Assembly (NCBI RefSeq): GCF_026914265.1
Contig: NC_069132.1
Coordinates: 70,508,993 to 70,572,992, forward strand
Source of the DNA: Mya arenaria
Taxonomy: Eukaryota; Mollusca; Bivalvia; Myida; Myidae
Direction of reading: 5' to 3'
DNA: 64,000 nt
The notes below the pieces were generated by a model, which was given only the letters and a program-made list of their open reading frames with translations, made no database searches and was not told the DNA's origin. Position numbers and translations under genes: made by a program. How positions within the stretch are numbered: position 1 is the stretch's first letter; the number at the start of each line of letters is the position of its first letter. Shown one piece after another: positions 24,171 to 35,600 of this stretch.

Positions 24171-26291
24171 TCAGCTTTGTAAAAACTGATGTAGGATCTT
24201 GGCTGCATGCCAGATGGAGACATTGTCTCTGTCATAGATTTCCATTGATTTGTTGTAGCACATCCACGCCAGGTCCAGCCTGTTCTGAAGTTCAAAGCAG
24301 TGGCCCAGCATGTTGTGGGCTGTGTCAATGTGGCCATGTGGTGGTCCCATTGTATACTCATGTAGGTTATGTAGGGCTGTTTGTGCTCTCCTAGGTTGGT
24401 GTAGCTCCCAATATGTGAGATGTTGTAAGTAATAAAGGAATGGGACACAGTCAGTGACTACATTGTTCTTCCACTTCTCATGTCCTAATCTGTCTTCACC
24501 TTCTATCCTTCTCAGCATTTCAAATGCAAGATGTTGTGGAATACAGTTTATTTCTTCCTTTGTGAAGGATATACACATCATTGTGTATTTCTTCCGCATC
24601 TCTGTGTTTGAGTTGACTATCAACTTTTTCTTATACTCAGTGCTTGGTTCCAGGTATTTCCTTCCATAATGTGTACAGCACTGCCACACTTCTGGCCCCA
24701 GCAGCCCTTCACAGTAAGTCAGTACTTCTGCAGCTTCCTCATACTGCCCTCTGCAGTACAACATGGAGGCAAATTTCAACCTACTGGACATAAGGTCCGA
24801 GTCAAGAGACCGCTGGTACCAGTTGAAGATATCCTGTGTGATTGGTTGTCCAAGATAGATGCACCTTGAAGCCAGCATGGAAGCAAGGGTGCTGCATAGG
24901 AATGGGGTCAGCATAGAAACTACTTCCTGTTCAAGGTCACTTGATGAATCAGACATACTCTGTAGAATGAAATAGTGCCTTTCAATGTCATCAGCTGAAC
25001 AAGTCAAAACATCTAATTCATCAAACAGTAGTTTCTGTAGAACACTATCGTTTTGGGTTCTTGTGCCCACATGCTCATATGATACATTTTCAAGATTTGA
25101 CCATTGAAGCAATCTCACATCAATATTGTCCATATGAATGCAAAACAAACACTGCAGTTTTGTGTTGATGAGATGTGAAATAATGCTGCATATGTTTGGA
25201 AGTTCCCAATTATGCAACTTTCCAACAAACAGATTAACTCCAGATATTGTGAAATGGGGACAGTATTTTTGTTTAAACCATCTGTTCAGTGTTGTCAGAA
25301 GTAGACACACACATTTCACAATCTTGTTTTCCCTCCATATTTCTGTAGGATAGTTTTCTATTGTAAATAGCATTGCTGTTTTAATATGAAATGTGCTGAA
25401 TCTGTCACCAAACCAAGGTTTGAAACACGTTTTTCTCAATATTTTTGTCAGTGTATATACCTTCACTTGAACAGTGTTAAAATCAAACATTAAAAGCCGT
25501 TCCATTAATGAAGTTGAAAACCTCCACTGCCATCTTGAATAAGGGTAACTTGTTAACTTTGAAGGGATCATTAATGCTTTAGATCTACACAATGATTGTT
25601 TAGGTGGGCTCTCTGTGTAGCCCTGTGGCACTAGGAATACTCCAGTCTCCCTGGCACTGGCCAATATTTCAGGTCTTGGCCAGTGTCCAGGGCGTGTTCT
25701 GTGGAACATGAACTTGCATTCTTCTGGCAGTTTGCTACAATGGTATCCATCGACTATGTCAACCCTTTCATCATATGACATTGATGGGCCATGTCTTATT
25801 ATTTCACCAGATTCACTTTGTTGCTGTGTAAAGTCCTGGTATTTCACGTTTATATTAGTCAATATTATTCTCCCTTCCCCATCTAGAACATCATCAGGAC
25901 CTACTGCTTGTACTGCTGGCAGTGGACAGTCACTTCTCAGTCTCTGCAAGTAGCAGTGTTGAGGAGGAGTGAACTCATTCTTTAACACCAGCAGATTTGG
26001 CTTTCCATACTGCCAGGTTGCCAAGTTAAGAGCCACATGTTCTCTGTTATCACAATTCAAGAAGTCAGTATCAGATTCCATCCCAGGTGTTGTGGTGCCT
26101 TCACTCTGACTACCAAATATGTATGTAGTTACATTTATATCAGGTAACAAGCAATCAACATTTCCCATAGTCTCTATCCTCAAATGTGTTCTCCTCCTCC
26201 TTCTTATAACCCATCTGTTGACCCCTATATCACCCATCACCCGGGACAGCCGCAGTGAAAACAGGCTCTCACTCTCCCTATCACTATCCAT
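24171..26291 (-). CDS. Mab-21-domain (cGAS-like) protein, single exon, complete
   Basis: A 706-codon frame without introns. Residues ~50-110 hold the nucleotidyltransferase-like core, GSQSEGTTTPGMESDTD, with the GS and D-x-D elements typical of cGAS-like folds. Residues ~180-330 match the Mab-21 C-terminal lobe: RPGHWPRPEILASARE, SRWQWRFSTSLMERLL, VQVKVYTLTKILRKT, and a FHIKTAMLFTIEN helix. Residues ~450-700 are helical with TPR-like pairs (GQYEEAAEVLTYCEGLL, HGHIDTAHNMLGHCFELQ, RLDLAWMCYNKSMEIYDRDN). ATG at 26291 is chosen because it is shared with the copy at 937; upstream codons in the same frame are not conserved. Proteins of this class are numerous in bivalves, and some cGAS-like receptors sense nucleic acid; enzymatic activity here is inference. 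The gene lies inside the large gap of the SCCPDH-like gene on the same strand. Confidence 0.88.
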   Translation of the reverse strand: MDSDRESESLFSLRLSRVMGDIGVNRWVIRRRRRTHLRIETMGNVDCLLPDINVTTYIFGSQSEGTTTPGMESDTDFLNCDNREHVALNLATWQYGKPNLLVLKNEFTPPQHCYLQRLRSDCPLPAVQAVGPDDVLDGEGRIILTNINVKYQDFTQQQSESGEIIRHGPSMSYDERVDIVDGYHCSKLPEECKFMFHRTRPGHWPRPEILASARETGVFLVPQGYTESPPKQSLCRSKALMIPSKLTSYPYSRWQWRFSTSLMERLLMFDFNTVQVKVYTLTKILRKTCFKPWFGDRFSTFHIKTAMLFTIENYPTEIWRENKIVKCVCLLLTTLNRWFKQKYCPHFTISGVNLFVGKLHNWELPNICSIISHLINTKLQCLFCIHMDNIDVRLLQWSNLENVSYEHVGTRTQNDSVLQKLLFDELDVLTCSADDIERHYFILQSMSDSSSDLEQEVVSMLTPFLCSTLASMLASRCIYLGQPITQDIFNWYQRSLDSDLMSSRLKFASMLYCRGQYEEAAEVLTYCEGLLGPEVWQCCTHYGRKYLEPSTEYKKKLIVNSNTEMRKKYTMMCISFTKEEINCIPQHLAFEMLRRIEGEDRLGHEKWKNNVVTDCVPFLYYLQHLTYWELHQPRRAQTALHNLHEYTMGPPHGHIDTAHNMLGHCFELQNRLDLAWMCYNKSMEIYDRDNVSIWHAAKILHQFLQS

Positions 26292-27144
26292 AGCTTGATG
26301 TTTTAAACTTAGTTTATAAGAGTCCAGCAGCAAGGCACATAAAATCAAAATATTTTTTATTTCATGTTCATCATGTTGCTGACAAAATGTAAACTATTAA
26401 TTCAGAAAGGTCTACTTTCTTTTTTAAACACAATATTTAACCCATCCCACTTCATTGGCTGTTAACCATATACTGGAGAGGATCAAGTATTTACATTGAA
26501 ATCATAGTTTCTTATCTGCCATTGAAATTTACTTTACGGTTCAGAATTTAAACAATCTTGTACATGTCTATATATACATCTGTCAAAAAGGAAGCATTAA
26601 AGCATAGTAACTGTTATGTATGTTATCATTTATAGTGCATGTGTGTAGGTCTTTCTTTACATACAAATCATATTTCTTATTTGCCATTCAAATTTATTAG
26701 ACCTGGTACCATATATTTTTCAGTATATTGTAAAATAATTACTTATTGGTCATCTTTATCTCAAATTCAGCTTTTCTTCTTTAAAATATATGACCTACAA
26801 TTTCTTATATGAAACCCCATATTATTTTTAAACACATATGTCATTTCATGTCCAATTTTAGTTGAAATCCTTGGCAAAAATACCAATAACAGTATGTAAA
26901 AATTAATTATATTAAAATGACTTTTAGTCATGTATCGAATATAAAATATACCAGCAAGCAATAATAGCTTTTTAATTAATTAAAAATTAAAATGGCAAAA
27001 TAAATTAACATTGTTTATAAAAAAACTAGCTTATATGTTGGTAAGAATATTAAGAACATAATTTCATCGCAAGTATTAAATGTAAAATTATAAATTTACT
27101 AAATTTAAAGAATCATGTACATTTATCAACTTTCCAAATATTTA

Positions 27145-29330
27145 CCCCATCATACTGGGCAGCGACAGCGAAAACAATCATTTCTATCCAAATACACCCA
27201 TCATACCGGGTAGCGACAGTGAAAACAGTCATCCATACCCCAATACCCCAATACCCCCATCATACCGGGCAGCAACAGCAAAAACAGTAATACCTATCGC
27301 AATACCCCCATCACACCCCCATCACACCGGGCAGCGACAGCGAAAACAGTCATTCCTACCCCAATACCCCCATCATACCAGGCAGCAACAGCGAAAACAG
27401 TCATCCCTACACCAATACTCCCATCATACCGGGCAGCAACAGCGAAAACAGTCATCCCTACACCAATACTCCCATCATACCAGGCAGCTACAGCTAAAAC
27501 AGTCATCCCTACACCAAAACCCCCGTCATACCGGGCAGCTACAGCTTAAACAGTCATCCCTACACCAATACCCCCATCATACCAGGCAGCGACAGCGAAC
27601 AGTCATCCCTACACCAATACTCCCATCATACCAGGCAGCTACAGCTAAAACAGTCATCCCTACACCAAATCCCCCATCATACCGGGCAGCTACAGCTAAA
27701 ACAGTCATCCCTACACCAATACCCCCATCATACCGGGCAGCTACAGCTAAAACAGTCATCCCTACACCAATACCCCCATCATACCATGCAGCTACAGCTA
27801 AAACAGTCATCCCTACACCAATACCCCCATCATACCGGGCATCGACAGCTAACAGTCATCCCTACCCCAATACCCCCATCATACCAGGCAGCTACAGCTA
27901 AAACAGTCATCCATACACCAATACCCCCATCATACCGGGCAGCTACAGCTAAGACAGTCATCCCTACACCAAAACCCCCATCATACCGGGCAGCTACAGC
28001 TAAAACAGTCATCCCTACACCAATACCCCCATCATACCGGGCAGCTACAGCTAAAACAGTCATCCCTACACCAAAGCCCCCATCATACCAGGCAGCTACA
28101 GCTAAAACAGTCATCCCTACACCAATACCCCCATCATACCGGGCAGCTTCAGCTAAAACAGTCATCCCTACACCAATACCCCATCATACCGGGCAGCTAC
28201 AGCGAAAACAGTCATCCCTACACCAAAACCCCCATCATACCGGGCAGCGACAGCTAACAGTCATCCCTACACCAAAACCCCCATCATACCAGGCAGCAAC
28301 AGTAAAAACAGTCACCCATACCCCAATACGCCCATCATACCAGGCAGCTACAGGTAAAACAGTCACCCATACCCCAATACCCCCATCATACCAGGCAGCA
28401 ACAGTGAAAACAGTCATCCCTATCCAAATACCCCCATCATATCAGACAGCAACAGCGAAAACAGTAATTCCTACCCCAATATACCGGGCAGCAAAAGCGA
28501 AAACTGTCATCCCTACCGCAATACCCCCATCATACCGGGAAGCAACAGCAAAAACTGTCAACCCTACCCCCATACCCCCATCATACTGGGCAGCTACAGC
28601 AAAAACAGTCATCCCTACCCCAATACTCCCATCATACCGGGCAGCTACAACAAAAACAGTCATCCCTACCCCAATACCCCCATCATACTGGGCAGCTACA
28701 GTAAAACAGTCATCCCTACCCCCATATCACCATTATAACAGGCAGAAACAATCATCGAAATCAGTCATTCCCTACCCACATACCCCCATCATACCAGGCA
28801 GCATCAGTGAAAATATTCACCTATACCCCATTACCACCATTATAACAGGCAGAAACAGGGAAAACAGGCACCTATACCCCATTACCACCATAATAACAGG
28901 CAGGAACAGGGAAAACAGGCACCTATACCCCATTACCACCATTATAACAGGCAGAAACAGGGAAAACAGCCACCCATACCCCATTACCACCATAATAACA
29001 GGCAGAAACAGGGAAAACAGGCACCCATACCCCATTACCACCATAATAACAGGCAGAAACAGGGAAAACAGGCACCTATACCCCATTACCACCATAATAA
29101 CAGGCAGAAACAGGGAAAACAGGCACCCATACCCCATTACCACCATAATAACAGGCAGAAACAGGGAAAACAGGCACCCATACCCCATTACCACCATAAT
29201 AACAGGGAGAAACAGGGAAAACAGGCACCCATACCCCATTACCACCATTTTAACAGGCAGAAACAGGGAAAACAATCATCCTTACCCCCATCATACCAGC
29301 CAGCGACAGCACAAACAGTCATCCCTATCC
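27145..29330. repeat. 51-bp minisatellite, copy-2 array
   Basis: About 43 units. The 27.4-28.4 kb part is homogeneous (ACCCCCATCATACCGGGCAG, CTACAGCTAAAACAGTCATC, CCTACACCAAT; 51 bp). Because 51 is a multiple of three, it yields a 519-codon plus-strand frame (repeat PSYRAATAKTVIPTPIP) and opposite-strand frames; there is no reason to call these genes. Confidence 0.93.
28795..29275. repeat. Recently homogenised 51-bp variant block
   Basis: About nine nearly identical units of CCCATTACCACCATAATAAC, AGGCAGAAACAGGGAAAACA, GGCACCTATAC. Period is 51 bp, the same as the rest of the array, but the sequence has drifted far from the neighbouring units. This block is absent from the copy-1 array. Confidence 0.9.
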
Positions 29331-30120
29331 ATGATTTTTTTTTAAAATGGGTTAAATTTATGGAATTAATAGTTCCTTTAAGATGTATATTGCATGTATA
29401 TATCTTGTAGTCGATTATTGTTTACTTTCTTATTCAAAATATACACATGTTTAAATCAAGCATTTATTTGACTTCATTTCTGATACATAAACTACTTGTG
29501 TGTAAGATCATGAGTTTCAAAAGGTAATTGTTAAATGAGATCAAATTTCAAATCTTGTATTCAAATTATTTTAAGTATAATAGGCATGCCCATAATGTAT
29601 ATAATGATCTGGTTTCAAAGGGAATTCCCCATACTTGTTGTCTATGTAATGAGTTGAAATGAATGCAAGATTTTAGAATGCTGGCTTATTTCTCAACTTT
29701 GTACGTATACAAAATTGCTTTTCGTTTGTGCTCTTTCAATCTTTGGAAAAACAAAGATTTCGGCCTTAATGATTCACCGAGTGGTTTTCAACATTTTTAA
29801 ACGTGACTGGGATCAGATAGAAATTAAGACCTCTTCCAAAAATACAATGATGATTTTTTAAAATACATTTTCCCAATTAAAGGGTTATAATTATGCAGTG
29901 CCAAAGAGGAGGTTTATCATACTTACGGATATTATGCCTTTTTAGAGAGTTTCTATAGTCAAAGGGTGATAACTCTCGAGTAACTTGAGCAATATGGCTG
30001 TGTGCCAAATTTTTCAAGTTATGATGTCCATACACATTCTGATCAAATTTGGTGATGATTTAACAAAGACTTCTAAAGTTATTGATCGTACAAGACTGAA
30101 ATTAGGTTATTTCTATAATC

Positions 30121-30905
30121 AAATGGCCATCATCTTCAATTGCAGACATGTGAACTCTACCAGCAGTATGTAAAATCAACAGTATGTGAGACCCACTACC
30201 GCTCTACTGCTCATCCGACGGAAACTACCGCTCTTGATAAAAATAATCTGATCAATTTTTGGCCTTAAAATTTCATTTGAAAACTCTCAATATATATCAA
30301 CCATGCCTAAATACCGCATAATCTGTCATTTTAAGAAAATGGTGCAATAAACAACCTGTCAAATAACTTGACACCTAGGCCGAGATCGTTGCTGAGTTAC
30401 ATCCACCGGCATCCTACTATTCAGCATTCTTTGTTAATTGGCATCCTACTATTCGAAAATTAACATACACAATTTTGCAGTCGTCTACTCTAGACCTGTT
30501 TGGCAGTCTGATTGAATTATCAAGAGCTCTACTTAATATAAACTTGAGATTTCACTAGCCAGACGTAAAACATTGATATTTGACAAGACCCTGAACAAAT
30601 TTAGTCATGACGTATTTAAAGCGTATTTTCGTAATATCTAAAAATATTAACAACCATCAAGTTTTTGTTAACATTATGTCCATCATTGTTTTTGACTTAA
30701 AAATTAGAAAGGGATTAAGAAACTTCTTGTAGGTAGCATAATGTGTCTAAATCATGCAATCTCACTTGATTCCTGTTTCATGAAATAACAACTTAACACT
30801 AGTCAAACATTAGACATACAAAAGCATTATTGGGTTGAATAAACTTTGAATCAGTTGTTTCAAACTACATGCTAATCAATGGAAAGCAAGTGCCATATTA
30901 TAATA
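30121..30905. other. Non-coding, unique AT-rich stretch
   Basis: Beyond the end of the duplication. It contains a short direct repeat around ACTACCGCTCT (30195, 30224) and 'ggcatcctactattc' twice (30408, 30438). No exon recognised. Confidence 0.45.
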
Positions 30906-31576
30906 ATGCACCAGTCAATTGTAACCACTGCCCCCCTAGGTCTGGGGAATACCAGGAACTTTGACTTTCAGTCCACCTTCTCCCTGGTAAAATCACCGCG
31001 CTGCGGGAAAAAACTGCTGGTAAAAATCCCCGCCAAATGCCCCTGCACCCCGGACACATCCTAGATAAGGCCCATTCCATGCTATTTTCACCGGGAAAAA
31101 CAAAACCACCGCATTCACTAGGCATTGCAGGGTCATCTGAAGGTAAACGCACGGCCCATTTCCCCCCAATATAACCCCTGACCATACATGCCATATTTCT
31201 GAGAGGCTTCCCAGGGGATTTTGGTCTGAATTCCAGGGGATTTTGATATTACACCAGGGGATTTTTACGCGACGAAATTTGCTCTATATCTGCATTTATG
31301 CTATAAGAATAAATACAAAAATACACTCAAATTACAATAATTTTTGGACCTGGTCATCATGGTCCTTCATGGAATTTCACACTCATAATATTATTGATGC
31401 TTTCCATTGTCAACCTTAAGCAAGTTTTTTTTTTTTTTTTAATTCCAAGGGACATAAATCCCCCGGCGGGGGACCAGGGGATGGGTCGAAATTCCGGGGG
31501 ATTTTTCCCCCCGCCGGGGGATATGGCATGTATGCCCCTGACCTTGGGGGGCCACGGTTACAATTGACTAGTGCAT
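30906..31576. mobile_element. MITE with ~40-bp terminal inverted repeats, GC-rich termini
   Basis: The left end ATGCACCAGTCAATTGTAAC is inverted at the right end as ATGCACTAGTCAATTGTAAC; the pairing continues into CCCCCCTAGGTC / CCCCCCAAGGTC. The interior has the motif CCAGGGGATTTT several times and a self-complementary CCCCCGGCGGGGG pair (31459, 31507). No target duplication is visible. A diverged relative is at 44507-45160. It sits 22 bp from exon 2 of the SCCPDH-like gene. Confidence 0.75.
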
Positions 31577-31597
31577 ACATGTAATACAGAGACTTAC

Positions 31598-32249
31598 AGG
31601 GCCTACACAGTTGAGAACCACTTTTGCTTTTTTGCACATTTCTTCCAAGGAAGAAACATTCTTCACATCAGCAATAATGATGGGGGTTTCCTCTAATTCT
31701 TTGCCTAAAACATAAAGAATAAGGAAAATAACAAATGGTTAATAAAGGTATGCCAATATGCCATTGTAACATACATGTAACCATGTCAGTTTTGCGCAAA
31801 ATTCTACAGAAAAGTTTGACAATTAAGACTGATCTTAAAATTAAAAGAATTGCAAATTGGATTAAAATATTTAAAAATAATTAGATTAAAATATTTAAAA
31901 ATAATTAGAGTAGTAGTTTATGGTTGCCCAATGATGTGACATGTCTTTACTCTTAGCATGTAACATTTAATGACTGATCTGTTCTCTCTTATTCTTTTAA
32001 GGATATTTATTTAGAAACATGCATAATTCATGCAGTTTAACAGGGACACTAGACAAAACACTTGTGATCTGCTTTACCTGTCCTTTGTGACGATTCCGTC
32101 AAGACCTTCTGCAGTTTTTCCATGGACCTCCCTGCAACTGCAAACTTGAGTTTTTCTTGGTCTGCAACTCTTGCTACTTCGTCGACAACAAACTGCCCCG
32201 TAAACCCGGTGGCACCCAAAACCACAAAGTCATATCTCTCGTCAGACAT
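31598..32249 (-). CDS. SCCPDH: SCCPDH-like oxidoreductase, N-terminal exons
   Basis: Exon 1 (32078-32249) begins at the ATG MSDERYDFVVLGATGFTGQF and has the Rossmann dinucleotide-binding signature GATGFTG, followed by FAVAGRSMEKLQKVL. Exon 2 (31598-31704) reads GKELEETPIIIADVKN and ends KVVLNCVGP. Both junctions are GT/AG and the frame is continuous, with phase 0 at the end of exon 2. This matches residues ~1-101 of vertebrate SCCPDH. The next family blocks (YRFYGE, GFDSIPADLG, a TGTW-like motif) were not found anywhere in 12777-31597. The gene is transcribed away from POLR2I. Confidence 0.9.
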
Positions 32250-32636
32250 GTTTTTCGTTTATCCGCTACCTGGTCAAGGCTACACAATTGCGCGTTTAAA
32301 TGTTTGCTTGCTATTTTATTGAATGACTCACGTATACGGCCCACGGATACAGACGTGTAGCTTGCCGGCTGGAACCTGGAGAGATCGCTTACGTTCACAA
32401 GTTGACGTAAAAAAGATGTCCAGATGCCCAAATCGGTAAACCACAACAAAACACAAATTCTGCTGATGATCAATGAAATAATAATTATATATCGTGATAC
32501 TTTCTTCATCTGTGGGTGCCTGTTCCACAAAGTTGAATTATTAATTAACGTTTTTATCGTAAGCGACAGTATTTACCCGGAAGTGGACATTTCTGTTTTG
32601 TTTTGGAGAAAGAAGAACACCTAATTGTAGTTAAAA
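32250..32636. promoter_or_regulatory. Bidirectional promoter of SCCPDH-like and POLR2I
   Basis: 387 bp separate the two start codons, which face away from each other. There is no TATA box at a convincing distance for either gene; the region is relatively GC-rich near both ends. Shared regulation is inferred from the spacing. Confidence 0.65.
32575..32585 (+). promoter_or_regulatory. ETS-type site in the POLR2I promoter
   Basis: ACCCGGAAGTG, a strong match to the ETS/GABP consensus (A)CCGGAAGT, 52 bases before the POLR2I start codon. ETS sites close to the start are typical of housekeeping promoters. Confidence 0.55.
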
Positions 32637-35600
32637 ATGGATCTATATGATCAACACGATGATGGTCCTGGATTCGTTGGAATCAAGTTTTGTAAAGAAT
32701 GGTATTCATTTAGTTTCTGTCACATATTTGTGAAGATTATTAGCCACCGATTGCCATGTCACACAATTTCGCGATACGTCATATCCAATGGGTTAACTTG
32801 TCTATTAATCAATTGTAAAGTAATATTTATGGGCAGAATAGTAATTTTTGCATATAAAATATATAAATGTTTTTTTGATTGACATATAGTTTTGACTTCT
32901 GCTTTGGTTGTTTTATGTGAACATTTATATACTAAATGAAAATGTATTGTTCTTAATAAAGTATTGCACAACACTCTCATTTAGTGAAATTAGTCATTGT
33001 ATTTTAATCTATAAATATTTAGGTTTGTACATTTTATTTTAGCAATAACATGCTGTATCCAAAGGAAGATAAAGAGAGCCGAAATCTTCTGTATGCTGTA
33101 AGTATTTTAATTAAGAATTATCAAGTTATCCCCTGACCCCAGATACATGTATGTACATATATGTATAACCTAAAAATCTCTTGGCAGGATACACAAGAGA
33201 AATACAGTCTAACATTCAATCACGTTTTATTTGGTAATCCCCTAACAGAGTGTCATGATGTATATTTACTCAATCCAAAAACTATTCTACTCTCAAAACA
33301 TAGTCCTCTCCTTTTATATATATCGTAACATCCAATAAGTCCATAATAATCCAACAATCCCTTAGTTCCACCTAATCCAATATATCCGAAACATCCATTT
33401 CCGTTAAATATATATAAATATAAAAAAACACAATAAGTTGTAAACAGGTTAACTTTTGGTATGTTAACAGATCTATTTAAATGTTTGGATTGGTTCATTT
33501 TAGGTTATTTGACGATACATATTGACCATTAAAGGTTCAATCAATAAACATTTTGGCTAACTTGCACTGATCCATATAACTAACCAGTTTTATGCAATTC
33601 ATTGCCAATGTACAATTAAGCTTTTTCATTTTATTTAGCCATTGTAAATAACATTGAATTTTACATAAACTTTGCTGATTTACAATATGCAAGCGTGTAC
33701 CTGCCTATACGCGAGTACGCAGCTGAATCCATATGATTCAGACAAAAAAATCAGCCAAAGTTGCAGTATGCATACTATTATTAAATTTAATAAATAGATT
33801 AATTCATATTTTAGTTATTTATATCTTTCTGAAAAAAGGTTTAGAAGTTATCTATTTTGCAAAGTTTAAAGACCGTAAATGGTTTAAGTTTATTTAAGTT
33901 TTACATATTTTCTCTTGACTCTTTAAATATTTTCTCTTGTCTCTTAAAACATATCAATAATATTTATTGTGTTGTAACAAGAACAAAAAAAAGGGGTTTT
34001 GCTTCTAGACAAGTTTATTTACAGTTGTTATAGCAGGTATTTAGGCTTTTAAAAGATTGATCGTTGCTTAATTTTTGAAAAGTATCAACAATAATATGAG
34101 CCCCAAATTGAATTAATGGTACATCAAAAAACCCTAACTAGGTTAAAGGTTAAAAATTAAGACCAAAGAAATATTTAATTAAAGAGTAAGACCATTTGAA
34201 AATGTTAAGCATATATATTTGAAATACATTTTCTTTTTCAGTGCAGAAACTGTGACTACCAACAAATTGCAGAAAACCCTTGCATATATGTGAACAAAAT
34301 CACTCATGAAGTGGAGTAAGTATTGTTAAACTGTCACATATTTTGCCTATTAACCAAGGGCTTCCACTTAGAATTTGAGAATGGAATTTTGAACTTTATT
34401 GCCATGAATTTTAGATTTTTTTTTTGAAATGTGGTTTAAATCTCATAAACACTAAGAACGTTTCCGTTTATTATGATAAGAATTCAAATAATGTGCAACC
34501 AAAATTTATTTCAAACAATTCTTTTTAATACAAGCCTTATTGCAAAATAATGCAATAAAGTAGCATTGGGGCTACTAAGGGGTTGATATATCTTCACATT
34601 TTGAAGTTTTACCCAAAATAATGGAAGTTTTTATACTTCCAAGGACTCAATTTTGGAACTTTAAGTCCATTTTAGGGAGTTATATACTTATAAACTTTTC
34701 TTAATGACTTCCTTAAGGCCTGCTTAAATAGACTCTGTTACAAATCTAGGGGTGTTGGCAGTAATGTTTTAACTAAAGGAAATTAAAGAATGACTCACAT
34801 TTTCTAAGGTCTTGCTGGCCGTTCATCTCTTGGGAAAAATGTAACAACATATTGGTTGTTAATATTTAAAATTTTAATCAATGAATTTAATGGTTTTTTT
34901 GTCTAATACAAATCATATTTTGTTTTTGGATAAACTGAAGGCATCATTTTTATAATCGAGATATTTTGAAAGCATATAGGCATTGATATTTTATAAACTG
35001 TGACAGGTTAGTTGTAAATGTAAAACTATGTTTTATAGTGAGCTGACCCAGATTATCGGTGATGTTATCGCTGACCCTACACTGCCTCGGACAGATGACC
35101 ATCCATGTCCAAGATGCGGTCACAAGGAATCCGTCTTCTTCCAGTCTCACAGTACCCGTGCTGAGGTTTGTTTGTTAATCCAATCTTAATATGGTATGGA
35201 TTACATTCATGGATTATGAAACAAGTTAAACAAAATTGTGCCTTAGTGTTTTACAAGGCTTTTTTAAATTACCCAGAGCTGCCATATATATGGCTCCACA
35301 ATTGGAATTTAAAAAAAAATTGTTTTTAAGACTGTAGTTTAATGTTCATGAAAATATAAGGGTATAAGTCATTTTTCCAAAAAAAATGGGAAAAAACAGC
35401 CTTAACAAAGGACTCATTTTAAACCAATGTTTATATGAGAATATAAGAGGTGTGTGGGTGGGAGTGTGTGGGGGGGGGGAGGGGGGTGCATCCCAAATTT
35501 CCTATGCGCTATTAACTCATGACAAAGATGATATGTCAGATATATATGACTAAGGTGCCCTTTGATGAAAGTGTAGACAGTGACACACTTCAGTTGTGCC

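Larger units (their letters stand above)
25355..30120. repeat. Segmental duplication, copy 2
   Basis: Collinear with 1-4507 (25355 aligns with 1, 26291 with 937). It contains most of a Mab-21 gene, its upstream region, the 51-bp array and the ~780-bp tail. The copies differ in array length and by many substitutions outside the coding part. The two are in the same orientation, ~25.35 kb apart, on either side of the SCCPDH 3' exons. Confidence 0.88.

Noticed and set aside
27786-29345. A 519-codon plus-strand frame and several opposite-strand frames with PSYRAATAKTVIPT-type repeats
   Set aside because: They lie wholly inside the 51-bp minisatellite, whose period is divisible by three; both strands are open for that reason alone.
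32174-32530. A 118-codon minus-strand frame across the promoter
   Set aside because: It overlaps SCCPDH exon 1 in another frame and has no domain; conserved SCCPDH residues define the real frame.
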